From NCBI RefSeq assembly GCF_005116465.1, contig NZ_SWBM01000002.1:310001-374000 (forward strand): DNA of 64,000 nt. Direction: 5' to 3'. Of the stretch, positions 1-13,087 are shown in pieces (within the stretch, counting starts at the first letter, position 1; the number at the start of each line of letters is the position of its first letter). This DNA is from Robertmurraya kyonggiensis. Lineage in GTDB: Bacteria; Bacillota; Bacilli; Bacillales; Cytobacillaceae. Position numbers and translations under genes: made by a program. The notes under the pieces were generated by a model that was not told the origin of the DNA, searched no databases, and saw only the letters and a program-made list of their open reading frames with translations.

Positions 1-138
1 ATTAATCCTTAATTTGACTTCATTAAAGCCTAGTTTAGTGTGAGTAAATTCCCCTTCGTATAAACACTCTTTATACGAGTTGTATATAACCATGTAACTT
101 TTTCCCATACTTACATCAAATGAAATAACATGTTTCAC
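1..138 (-). CDS. IS110-family transposase, N-terminal fragment (runs off the left edge)
   Basis: On the minus strand, 46 codons stay open from a GTG at 138 to the window edge, so the gene is partial. A strong ribosome site (GAGAGGTGAAGG) precedes the start. The N-terminus carries FDVSMGKSYM at residues 7-16, which I recognise as the start of the RuvC-like DEDD domain of IS110 transposases; Asp8 would be the first catalytic acid. These enzymes (family knowledge) carry out cut-and-paste-like recombination guided by an RNA made from the element's own noncoding end. The rest of the protein, including the C-terminal serine domain, lies outside the window, so I cannot tell whether the element is intact. 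Confidence 0.75.
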   Translation of the reverse strand, partial: MKHVISFDVSMGKSYMVIYNSYKECLYEGEFTHTKLGFNEVKLRIN

Positions 139-252
139 GTTCCCTTCACCTCTCCCTAGTACGATTGAAGACTTCATTTTACACTTATCGATTCCCATTT
201 CTTATACACGATCTCAAGGATCCAACATACTTAAACCTGATTCAAATAAGGT

Positions 253-341
253 AAATGAAGAAGGCCAGTTTTTATGACGGATTCTAGATCCTAAAACTGA
301 CACGGCCTATTCTTCATTTCTACTATATAAAAAAATAGTAG
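253..341 (-). ncRNA. Structured region upstream of the IS110 gene; possible bridge/guide RNA
   Basis: Read in the direction of the transposase there is first a short hairpin (7-bp arms at 335-341 and 320-326). A long interrupted hairpin follows: AAATGAAGAA at 253-262 pairs with 310-319, GGC/GCC at 263-265 and 305-307, CAGTTTT at 266-272 with 293-299, and GGAT/ATCC at 279-282 and 288-291, leaving internal loops. A long hairpin with internal loops placed 5' of an IS110 coding region is the layout of known IS110 guide RNAs. This is inference from folding by eye; a terminator is the alternative. The rest of the 139-517 interval shows only a 14-bp palindrome at 367-380. Confidence 0.4.
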
Positions 342-517
342 CGCTAACCAATGCCTTGGTCTGCACTACTAATCTTAGTATGTTTTTGTGAGATTCTATC
401 GCCGTCAGTTCACGAACGTAATTAAATCCACCCACCATCCCACCAAAATTACAAACTAACCTCACGCATACTCTCATCGAAACTAGAACATTCTATGGAA
501 AAAGAGGATGTTTTACC

Positions 518-2767
518 ATGAAAAAATTTCTCATCACAGTCATACTGCTAGCCATCACACAAACTACATACGCACGCCAGCTTGAACATCCTCCAATCCC
601 TGAGGAATCACCACAAACCGAAAAAATCGCTATCGTCACCTCGCAAAATCCACTAACCGAAACAGCAATCAAAAATATTCTCAACGACTATCCTGATCTC
701 AAATTAAGATACACTTTTCAGCATGCCCTCAATGGTTTTTCCGTAAAAGGTAGCCTGGCATCGCTCACAAAGCTTGAAGAATCTAACAGAGTTGAGCTCG
801 TCTCTCAGGTGCAAACCTACAAAACTCAAATGGAAGACAATATTGAAATTATCGGCAGCGATGAAGCAAGAGGACTGTTTGACCAAGGCGATCATCGTCT
901 AACGGGCAAAGGAGTCAAAGTCGGAATTATTGATACGGGCATCGACTACAACCACCCTGACCTAAGAAGAAGTTATAAAGGCGGGCATGATTTGGTTGAT
1001 GGGGACAAGGATCCGATGGAATCAGAAGCACTTCAAACTCCAATTACCCTTCATGGCACACATGTTGCCGGAGTCATCGCAGCGAACGGACGAATTAATG
1101 GAGTGGCTCCAGAAGCGGAGGTCATTGCTTACCGTGCACTTGGTCCTGGTGGAGCAGGAACAACCGAGCAAGTACTTGCGGCCATTGAACAAGCAATCAA
1201 GGACAAGGTCGATGTCCTCAATTTGTCCCTTGGGAACAACGTTAATGGGCCAGACCTCCCGATTAGTCTAGCGCTTAATAAAGCAGCTGAAAAAGGCATT
1301 GTCCCAGTGACCTCGTCTGGAAATTCAGGACCGAATATGTGGACGGTCGGATCACCTGGGACTGCGACGAAAGCCATATCTGTCGGAGCTTCAACACCCA
1401 CACTAAAAGTTCCGTATTTAACCATCGATGGACTAACTGAACCAGTTCGACTCGAACCGATGCAAGGAGCGCAAAGTTGGAAGCTTGATCGTTCCTATCC
1501 GATCGTGTTTGGGAGATTAGGGAAGCCGAATGAATTAACGAATGCGAGAGGGAAAATTGTCCTCCTTGAAAGGGGCGAACTTACTTTTACCGAAAAAGCG
1601 AATAACTCTAAACGAGCGGGAGCGGTAGCAGTCGTGATCTACAACAATGTAAATGGAAGTTTCATTGGGAATCTAGAGGCTGAGATTGATATTCCGGTAA
1701 CGACTATTTCAAAAAAAGATGGCAAACGACTCAAAGCACAAATCACGGACAATGCCTATGCCCGCACAAATATAATAGAAGAAAAGGATCTCCTTGCAGA
1801 CTTTAGTTCGCGCGGACCAGTTACCTCTACATGGGAGGTTAAGCCAGATGTGGTTGCACCGGGGGTTGCTATCACTAGCACGGTTCCCGGTGGCTACCTC
1901 GCACTGCAAGGAACTAGTATGGCAGCTCCTCATGTGGCAGGGGCGAGTGCCCTCATCAAGCAGGCACATCCAGATTGGTCGCCTGAAGAAATCAAAGCTT
2001 CCCTAATGAATACGGCTAAACCACTAAACGATCAAAAAGGTCATAGTTATCGTACCTATGAACAAGGGGCGGGCCGAATTCAAGTAGAGGATGCGATTAA
2101 AACAAATTCGCTCGTTCTGCCGTCCTCTCTTCAATTTGGGAAATTTAAGCTAGCAGAAGAACCACATACTCATAGACAATATGTCACAATCGAAAATGTG
2201 AGCGACGAGCAGCAATCCTATTCGTTTACAATTCCGAAATATGAACAGGGAATCAGTTGGGAAATGCCGATGTTTTTTACCCTAAAGCCGAAGGAGAAAA
2301 AGAAAGTTGCCATCAAGATGACGGTTAATCCAAAAGAATTAAAGAAAAAAATCCATGATGGTTATATTGAACTGCAGGCTGGTTCGCAAAATATTCGCTT
2401 GCCCTATTTGTATGTGTTAGAAGAGCCGAACTATCCACGCGTAATGGGCTTTGACTTTGGGCTAGGTGATAAGCCAGGAACCTATCGATATGAGGTGTAT
2501 TTGCCAGGTGGGGCAGATGAGTTTGGGATTGCGCTCTTTAATCCGGATACGTATCAATTTGTTGGATTTTTAGACGCAAAAAGAAAAGTTGGAAAAGGAC
2601 AATTAAAAGAAGAAATATCGTTCAAGGATTTGCCGGAGGATGGATTGTATTTGGCGAAAATTTTTGCGAGAAAACATGGGAAGGAGGATATGATCGAAAC
2701 TACAATTTTTATTGTGAAAGAGATTGTGGAACAAGAAAAAAATATTATGCAATATGTTAACGAATGA
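518..2767 (+). CDS. Secreted subtilisin-like serine protease (S8), Vpr-like
   Basis: 749 residues. A hydrophobic signal peptide covers about residues 1-19, an inhibitor-I9-like propeptide about 35-105, and a peptidase S8 domain about 130-535. The catalytic triad is visible as Asp139 (IIDTGID), His179 (HGTHVAG) and Ser467 (GTSMAAPHVAG), with oxyanion Asn269 (SSGNSGP). A protease-associated (PA) domain is inserted at about 305-420, as in B. subtilis Vpr. A C-terminal beta-rich region of about 200 residues follows. The start ATG has an AAGAGG site 10 bases upstream. The role is extracellular protein degradation. It is shorter than Vpr (about 800 residues), so orthology is not certain. It stands alone between the IS110 fragment and the atp operon. 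Confidence 0.93.
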   Translation: MKKFLITVILLAITQTTYARQLEHPPIPEESPQTEKIAIVTSQNPLTETAIKNILNDYPDLKLRYTFQHALNGFSVKGSLASLTKLEESNRVELVSQVQTYKTQMEDNIEIIGSDEARGLFDQGDHRLTGKGVKVGIIDTGIDYNHPDLRRSYKGGHDLVDGDKDPMESEALQTPITLHGTHVAGVIAANGRINGVAPEAEVIAYRALGPGGAGTTEQVLAAIEQAIKDKVDVLNLSLGNNVNGPDLPISLALNKAAEKGIVPVTSSGNSGPNMWTVGSPGTATKAISVGASTPTLKVPYLTIDGLTEPVRLEPMQGAQSWKLDRSYPIVFGRLGKPNELTNARGKIVLLERGELTFTEKANNSKRAGAVAVVIYNNVNGSFIGNLEAEIDIPVTTISKKDGKRLKAQITDNAYARTNIIEEKDLLADFSSRGPVTSTWEVKPDVVAPGVAITSTVPGGYLALQGTSMAAPHVAGASALIKQAHPDWSPEEIKASLMNTAKPLNDQKGHSYRTYEQGAGRIQVEDAIKTNSLVLPSSLQFGKFKLAEEPHTHRQYVTIENVSDEQQSYSFTIPKYEQGISWEMPMFFTLKPKEKKKVAIKMTVNPKELKKKIHDGYIELQAGSQNIRLPYLYVLEEPNYPRVMGFDFGLGDKPGTYRYEVYLPGGADEFGIALFNPDTYQFVGFLDAKRKVGKGQLKEEISFKDLPEDGLYLAKIFARKHGKEDMIETTIFIVKEIVEQEKNIMQYVNE

Positions 2768-2837
2768 AAATTTGAAAATTTTGTGAACATGTATAAAATT
2801 GGCTGTTATTCCTGTGATCTTTTTCACTATAAACGCA

Positions 2838-2866
2838 TTGACATTGATTTGTCCCTATTGTATGCT
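2838..2866 (+). promoter_or_regulatory. Sigma-A promoter of the atp operon
   Basis: TTGACA at 2838-2843 and TATGCT at 2861-2866 are separated by exactly 17 bases and lie about 130 bases upstream of the first atp gene. This is the best sigma-A match in the 2768-2993 gap. Confidence 0.75.
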
Positions 2867-2993
2867 TACAAAGGGTATAAATGGTAAGGTTTTCACAACC
2901 GTTATATAACAAAGCGTTTATACTTTTTTGCAATAATATGAAGTCACCAATAACAGCCTTCTTACCATTCTCTTAAAGAGAGGATGCGTTACA

Positions 2994-3215
2994 ATGAAAC
3001 AGAATAATCGCCACCCATTCCAAGCGATGGCGTTAATGTCCGCGATTCTTTCTCAATTAGTCGGATCCGTGCTGATTGGCATCTTCCTTGGGAGATGGCT
3101 CGATCGCGAAATTGGAACCGAACCACTTTTCTTAATTATTGGATTATTAATCGGTTTAGCAGCGGGTGTATACGCAATGCTACGATTAGTCCAACATTTC
3201 TTTTCAGGAGAATAA
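2994..3215 (+). CDS. atpZ: AtpZ/AtpI-family membrane protein
   Basis: 73 residues with two predicted membrane helices (about 15-36 and 45-68) and the family pattern GRWLDREIGTEP between them. An AGAGAGG site precedes the ATG. In some Bacillus species a small AtpZ precedes AtpI in the atp operon, where it is thought to help ion homeostasis or assembly of the ATP synthase rotor ring. The position here, first gene of the operon and six bases before atpI, fits that role. Function beyond the family assignment is inference. Confidence 0.8.
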   Translation: MKQNNRHPFQAMALMSAILSQLVGSVLIGIFLGRWLDREIGTEPLFLIIGLLIGLAAGVYAMLRLVQHFFSGE

Positions 3216-3221
3216 TCAACG

Positions 3222-3596
3222 ATGCCGGATGTACAAACAATCTACCGACAACAGCAGAAATACATACTTTTTTTGTTATCCATCTATGTTCTAGGCTGGG
3301 GCTTCACAACATATAAAACTATCTTTTTAGGTTTAATTCTTGGAACTGCTTTTGGCCTCTTTAATATGTGGCTACTTGCAAAACGGATGGACAAGTTCGG
3401 TAAGGCGGTCGTTAGTGGAGGGAGAGTTCGCTCTCTTGGGATGATTTCTAGAATGGCAACAGCTATTTTAGCAGTCATGCTCTCGGTTAAGTATCCTGAT
3501 GTAATCCATTTGTACAGCGTGATTTTGGGTTTGATGACACCATATTTTGTCATTATGATAGAATTTTTTAAGCAAGCGATTCATCCGCATAATTAA
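3222..3596 (+). CDS. atpI: ATP synthase protein I
   Basis: 124 residues, close to B. subtilis AtpI (about 127), with four hydrophobic segments. It lies between atpZ and atpB, the usual place of atpI. The protein is a membrane chaperone that helps assemble the c-ring and is not part of the finished enzyme. The ATG start follows the atpZ stop by six bases and the upstream TTCAGGAG near the atpZ end can serve as ribosome site, suggesting coupled translation. Confidence 0.88.
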   Translation: MPDVQTIYRQQQKYILFLLSIYVLGWGFTTYKTIFLGLILGTAFGLFNMWLLAKRMDKFGKAVVSGGRVRSLGMISRMATAILAVMLSVKYPDVIHLYSVILGLMTPYFVIMIEFFKQAIHPHN

Positions 3597-3600
3597 CTAA

Positions 3601-4344
<744 letters not shown>

Positions 4345-4375
4345 TATAAACCTTGTTCAATCATTGGACAAATAA

Positions 4376-4621
<246 letters not shown>

Positions 4622-4641
4622 TCATTAATTAATATGTTAAA

Positions 4642-4676
4642 AATGGCGAAGATCTTTTATGAGTAGCTTCGCCATT
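4642..4676 (+). promoter_or_regulatory. Hairpin between atpE and atpF
   Basis: AATGGCGAAG at 4642-4651 pairs perfectly with CTTCGCCATT at 4667-4676 (10 bp, 15-base loop) and is followed by CCTTTA, not a full T-run. It may partly end transcription or protect the 3' end of atpE mRNA, raising subunit c over the others. Confidence 0.6.
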
Positions 4677-4706
4677 CCTTTATGTCAATAATCATTCTTT
4701 TATTGA

Positions 4707-5261
<555 letters not shown>

Positions 5262-5263
5262 CG

Positions 5264-5800
5264 ATGAGTAGCTCAGGTGTAGCAAAACGCTATGCATCGG
5301 CTCTTTTCCAGCTCTCGAAAGAACATAACCTTCTTGACCAGATGGAAGCAGAGCTTCGTGTAGTAAAAGAGGTATTGGTAGATAATGCTGAATTAAATGC
5401 TGTCTTAAAATCTCCAAAGCTTCCAATTGAAAAGAAGAAAGAGATTTTGAAGAATGCATTTTTACAAGTAAATACATATGTGTTAAATACACTTATGTTA
5501 TTAATCGACCGCCATCGTGTGGATGAAATGGCAGCTGTTGCTGATGAATTTATCCAATTGGCAAATGAAGATAGAGGAATTGCTGAAGCACAAGTATACA
5601 CGATTCGTCCTTTAACAGACGAAGAACGTGAGGCTTTATCTTCAACTTTTGCGAAAAAGGTTGGCAAAACTTCTCTTCGTATCAAAAATATCGTGGATTC
5701 TAACTTGCTCGGTGGCGTAAAGGTTCGCATCGGAAATCGTATTTTCGACGGCTCTTTAAGTGGAAAACTAGAGCGTTTAGAAAGAACACTTTTAAGTTAA
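5264..5800 (+). CDS. atpH: F1Fo ATP synthase subunit delta
   Basis: 178 residues matching the OSCP/delta family: an N-terminal helical domain starting VAKRYASALF at residues 5-14 and the C-terminal signature LLGGVKVRIGNRIFDGS. It caps the alpha3beta3 head and binds subunit b. The ribosome site GGCGGGAG lies within the end of atpF. Confidence 0.96.
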   Translation: MSSSGVAKRYASALFQLSKEHNLLDQMEAELRVVKEVLVDNAELNAVLKSPKLPIEKKKEILKNAFLQVNTYVLNTLMLLIDRHRVDEMAAVADEFIQLANEDRGIAEAQVYTIRPLTDEEREALSSTFAKKVGKTSLRIKNIVDSNLLGGVKVRIGNRIFDGSLSGKLERLERTLLS

Positions 5801-5838
5801 GAACAGTACTTGCGTCGTTGAACGCATTCTATTCGTAG

Positions 5839-7362
<1,524 letters not shown>

Positions 7363-7376
7363 TACTGGCCTAATAT

Positions 7377-7407
7377 AGCAGGTGTGGGTTTCTTATACCC
7401 CCCTGCT
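7377..7407 (+). promoter_or_regulatory. Hairpin between atpA and atpG
   Basis: AGCAGG at 7377-7382 pairs with CCTGCT at 7402-7407, and GGGT at 7386-7389 with ACCC at 7397-7400. There is no T-run after it. It is possibly an mRNA stability or processing element. Confidence 0.4.
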
Positions 7408-7437
7408 CGACAATCTTGAAAAGGTGGTGAGAATTAA

Positions 7438-8295
<858 letters not shown>

Positions 8296-8331
8296 AGAAA
8301 AAATAATCAAATTGAACATATAAGCTAGAAC

Positions 8332-8478
8332 TGTCTAGCTGCGACGCCTACCTCTCGAGTGAAAAAAGGAAACCTTTTTTCCTTGGTTATAAGCCCATCC
8401 GTCAAGGAGGTTAAAGAACAACCTCCATGCCGGCTAGTCTTATATTTGTCGGAGGTGAACGAGGCGTCTCCGCATTTT
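8332..8478 (+). repeat. Hairpin-forming interspersed repeat, copy 1 (atpG-atpD gap)
   Basis: Begins TGTCTAGCT and ends CGCATTTT. Outer arms GACGCCT (8343-8349) and AGGCGTC (8462-8468) pair, then ACCTC (8350-8354) with GAGGT (8452-8456). The tip is GGAGGTT (8406-8412) with AACCTCC (8420-8426). A second perfect hairpin, 9-bp arms at 8361-8369 and 8373-8381, lies inside. It resembles the TGTCTAGCT...CTCGAG palindromic repeats scattered in many Bacillaceae genomes (recalled, not searched). No credible gene lies in the gap. Confidence 0.75.
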
Positions 8479-8484
8479 CATAAT

Positions 8485-8606
8485 TGTCTAGCTACAGGCG
8501 CTATCGGCTCGAGGTCACAAGCCAATCCGTCAAGGAGGTTAAAGAACAACCTCCATGCCAGCTTGTCTTGTGCTTGTCGCCGATAAACGAGCGCCTTACG
8601 CATTTC
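8485..8606 (+). repeat. Hairpin-forming interspersed repeat, copy 2 (atpG-atpD gap)
   Basis: Second copy with the same architecture: TGTCTAGCT at 8485-8493, outer arms AGGCGCT...ATCGGC pairing with GCCGAT...AGCGCCT, middle CACAAG/CTTGTG, tip GGAGGTT (8534-8540) with AACCTCC (8548-8554). A 35-base block is identical to copy 1 at an offset of 128. The stem arms differ from copy 1 but stay complementary, which suggests selection on the fold. Confidence 0.78.
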
Positions 8607-8609
8607 TGA

Positions 8610-10046
<1,437 letters not shown>

Positions 10047-10065
10047 TCTAGGACCAGGAGGGTAA

Positions 10066-10470
<405 letters not shown>

Positions 10471-10481
10471 TCGATAAAACC

Positions 10482-10516
10482 ACACCTTCCAGTGTATTGC
10501 TGGGAGGTGTTTTTTG
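10482..10516 (+). terminator. Terminator of the atp operon
   Basis: ACACCTTCCAG (10482-10492) pairs with CTGGGAGGTGT (10500-10510) with one mispair, followed by TTTTTT. The rest of 10471-10937 (467 bases) holds no gene; it has a small hairpin at 10784-10804 and the nuo promoter. Confidence 0.9.
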
Positions 10517-10849
10517 ATTGTATGGGAAAGTTGTCTGTTTTAGAGGGTTCGTTCTCTTCATAGTATTCCTCACAAACCCAAAATAGGTAATTTCATCCAC
10601 ATCCTCACAAATTGCAAGACATTCTCATATTCTCCAAACCAATCCAATAATTATATAAGACGAGGTCATTTATCTCTCTCTTTAAAAATTTCTGCAAAAT
10701 TGAACAAAATTTGACAAAACTCACAGACAAACGAAGAAAACTACCATTAAATTGTAATTAGAAAGAAAGGAGGAAAGGCACCGAAAAAAGCAATCCTTTT
10801 TTCAAAAAAATAGATTAGCAGATCTGTTGTTAAAAGTCTCCAGGCTTTG

Positions 10850-10878
10850 TCGACACCAGTTTCTAACAATGTTATAAT
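10850..10878 (+). promoter_or_regulatory. Probable sigma-A promoter of the nuo operon
   Basis: TCGACA (10850-10855), 17 bases, TATAAT (10873-10878), ending 59 bases before nuoA. The -10 box is perfect and the -35 box is 5 of 6. Confidence 0.7.
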
Positions 10879-10937
10879 GAATTCGGTTACAAATTGTAAA
10901 GTTTTGAAAAGTTTTACGACTTTGGAGGGGAAGGGGT

Positions 10938-11312
10938 ATGGAACTTTTTAACTTATATCAGAATAACTATCTGATTGTAGTAGTGTTTCTGTGTCTCGGG
11001 GTAATTTTACCTGTGGTGGCGCTGTTTTTAGCCAAGCTGTTACGTCCGCACGTACCGTCGGAAGCGAAATATACCACATATGAAAGCGGTAACGATCCAT
11101 TTAATGATTCACTAGTTCAATTTAATGTTCGTTACTATATTTTTGCCCTGTTATTCGTCATTTTTGATGTGGAAACAGTCTTTTTGTATCCATGGGCTGT
11201 TGCCTATGAAAAATTAGGCATCTTTGCGCTCATAGAAATGCTAATTTTCGTATTCATGCTACTAATCGGACTTGTCTATGCGTGGAAGAAGAAGGTGCTA
11301 AAATGGATTTAA
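10938..11312 (+). CDS. nuoA: Complex I subunit NuoA
   Basis: 124 residues with three membrane helices and the family loop [20 protein letters not shown] between helices 1 and 2. It is a membrane-arm subunit at the junction with the peripheral arm. It is the first gene of an 11-gene operon in the order A-B-C-D-H-I-J-K-L-M-N, with a GGAGGGG site before the ATG. Its 3' end overlaps the start of nuoB by 10 bases. Confidence 0.95.
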   Translation: MELFNLYQNNYLIVVVFLCLGVILPVVALFLAKLLRPHVPSEAKYTTYESGNDPFNDSLVQFNVRYYIFALLFVIFDVETVFLYPWAVAYEKLGIFALIEMLIFVFMLLIGLVYAWKKKVLKWI

Positions 11313-11815
11313 AATTAGAGAATATTTCACCAGAAGAAATGGAAGAAGTACAGCGTTCCGTACTAATGGCTTCATTAGAACAAATAAAAGGTTGGGCTCG
11401 GAGTAATTCATTGTGGCCAATGACATTCGGGCTTGCTTGTTGTGCCATCGAAATGATGGCTTCTAGTAGTGCCCATTACGATTTAGACCGTTATGGCACA
11501 TTTTATCGTAACTCACCTCGTCAATCTGATGTCATGATCGTATCAGGTACTGTGACGAAGAAAATGGCGCCAATCTTAAGACGTTTATACGATCAAATGG
11601 CAGAACCAAAATGGGTAATTGCGATGGGCTCTTGTGCTACTGCAGGTGGACCGTATGTCAAATCCTATTCTGTGGTAAAAGGTGTGGATCAAATCGTGCC
11701 AGTGGATGTGTATATTCCTGGTTGCCCACCCAATCCAGCTGCCCTAATCTATGGAATTAATAAACTTAAAGAAAAGATCCGTTACGAGGCGAAAACCGGG
11801 AAGAGGGTGATCTAA
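11303..11815 (+). CDS. nuoB: Complex I subunit NuoB (N2 iron-sulfur cluster)
   Basis: 170 residues from ATG 11303, chosen because GAAGGTG lies just upstream; an in-frame GTG at 11282 is inside nuoA with no ribosome site. The N2 [4Fe-4S] ligands are visible: the paired Cys in [10 protein letters not shown], the Cys in [10 protein letters not shown] and the Cys in [13 protein letters not shown]. It passes electrons to quinone at the NuoB/NuoD interface. Overlap with nuoA implies coupled translation. Confidence 0.96.
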   Translation: MDLKLENISPEEMEEVQRSVLMASLEQIKGWARSNSLWPMTFGLACCAIEMMASSSAHYDLDRYGTFYRNSPRQSDVMIVSGTVTKKMAPILRRLYDQMAEPKWVIAMGSCATAGGPYVKSYSVVKGVDQIVPVDVYIPGCPPNPAALIYGINKLKEKIRYEAKTGKRVI

Positions 11816-11818
11816 TCG

Positions 11819-13084
11819 ATGAGCGGGGAAAAAGATTTAGAACAACTAAAAAGAGAAGCTGCAGAAAAAGCGAAAGCTGCTGCTCTAGCAAAAAGAAAAG
11901 CGATGGAGCAAAAGGAAGCTGCAGCTGAAACGCCAGTAGAATCTCCAGCAGAAGATGAAGAAGACATGGCGAAGAAAAAGGCTGCCGCAGCGGCAAAAGC
12001 AAAAGCCGTAGCCTTAGCGAAAAAGAAAGCAATGGAGCAAGCGGAAGCTGCAACTGAAGCACCAGCCGAAGCTGAACCAGAATCTCCAGCAGAAGATGAA
12101 GATATGGCGAAGAAAAAGGCTGCTGCAGCAGCGAAGGCAAAAGCCGCAGCCCTAGCGAAAAAGAAAGCAATGGAGCAAGCGGAAGCCTCAACTGAAGCGC
12201 CAGCCGAATCCGTAACTTCTGAAGACGATAAGGACCTCGCGAAGAAAAAAGCAGCCGCTGCAGCAAAAGCAAAAGCCGCAGCCGCCGCAGCCGCGAAAGC
12301 GAAAGCTGCACGCATGGCAAAAGAAGAAGGCACCGAATCAACTGAATCAGCTCCAGCAAGCGATGATGAAAAGGCGAAAGCGATTGCCGCTGCCAAAGCA
12401 AAAGCAGCCGCAGCCGCGAAGGCAAAAGCGGCAGCCAAGGCGAAACAGGAAGGTGCCGAATCAGATCCAGCGGCGGAGTCAGCGGGCGACGACGAAAAAG
12501 CGAAAGCCATCGCAGCGGCAAAAGCAAAAGCCGCCGCGGCCGCAAAAGCAAGAGCCGCAGCAGCAGGAAAGACAGCCGAGGCACCTGCAGAAGAGCAGAG
12601 GCCTTCAGCCAATCAGCCTTATCTTGATAAATTCGTGAAAGTCATTGAGGAGCACTTAGGCAAGGAAGTTCTAGAAGAATCCTATATTAATAGACTCTCC
12701 AAAGACGTTCCGACACTCGTGGCGAAGCGTGAATTCTATTTTAAAATCGCTCAATTCTTGAAATACAACGAGCAACTCGGCTTTGATTATCTTTCTGAGC
12801 TACATGGGGTTGACTATGAAACACATATGGAAGTGTATGTGCACTTATATTCCTACATAAACAGTCAATCTGTTGCGTTAAAAGTGAAACTAGATCGTGA
12901 TGAACCAGCTATTGAATCATTGTGTAACCTTTGGGCAGGTGCAAACTGGCCTGAGTGTGAGGCTTATGATTTACTAGGAATTCAATTCCATAATCATCCG
13001 AATTTACACCGGATCATGCTTGGGGAAGAATGGGTTGGTCATCCGCTTAGAAAAGACTATGAACCGTATGATGTGGAGGTGTAA
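11819..13084 (+). CDS. nuoC: Complex I subunit NuoC with long Ala/Lys-rich N-terminal extension
   Basis: 421 residues. The conserved NuoC domain is only the last 150 or so (about 270-421), ending with the signature WPECEAYDLLGI and GHPLRKDYEPYDVEV. Residues 1 to about 265 are low-complexity, built of imperfect repeats of AKKKAAAAAKAKAAALAKKKAMEQ alternating with Glu/Pro/Ser-rich links. I recall similar but variable extensions in other Bacillus NuoC proteins. The function of the extension is unknown: it would be helical and strongly charged. NuoC is part of the peripheral-arm connecting module with NuoB, D and I. The skewed codon pattern of the repeats creates long meaningless reading frames on the minus strand. 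Confidence 0.93.
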   Translation: MSGEKDLEQLKREAAEKAKAAALAKRKAMEQKEAAAETPVESPAEDEEDMAKKKAAAAAKAKAVALAKKKAMEQAEAATEAPAEAEPESPAEDEDMAKKKAAAAAKAKAAALAKKKAMEQAEASTEAPAESVTSEDDKDLAKKKAAAAAKAKAAAAAAAKAKAARMAKEEGTESTESAPASDDEKAKAIAAAKAKAAAAAKAKAAAKAKQEGAESDPAAESAGDDEKAKAIAAAKAKAAAAAKARAAAAGKTAEAPAEEQRPSANQPYLDKFVKVIEEHLGKEVLEESYINRLSKDVPTLVAKREFYFKIAQFLKYNEQLGFDYLSELHGVDYETHMEVYVHLYSYINSQSVALKVKLDRDEPAIESLCNLWAGANWPECEAYDLLGIQFHNHPNLHRIMLGEEWVGHPLRKDYEPYDVEV

Positions 13085-13087
13085 AGC

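Noticed and set aside
8359-8586. 75-codon frame in the atpG-atpD gap
   Set aside because: It lies wholly inside the two hairpin repeats, has no ribosome site, and its sequence follows the repeat.
11766-12612. Two long minus-strand frames (266 and 272 codons) over nuoC
   Set aside because: They arise from the Ala/Lys-rich repeats of nuoC; their products are only Ala/Phe/Ser or Leu/Arg runs with no family resemblance.
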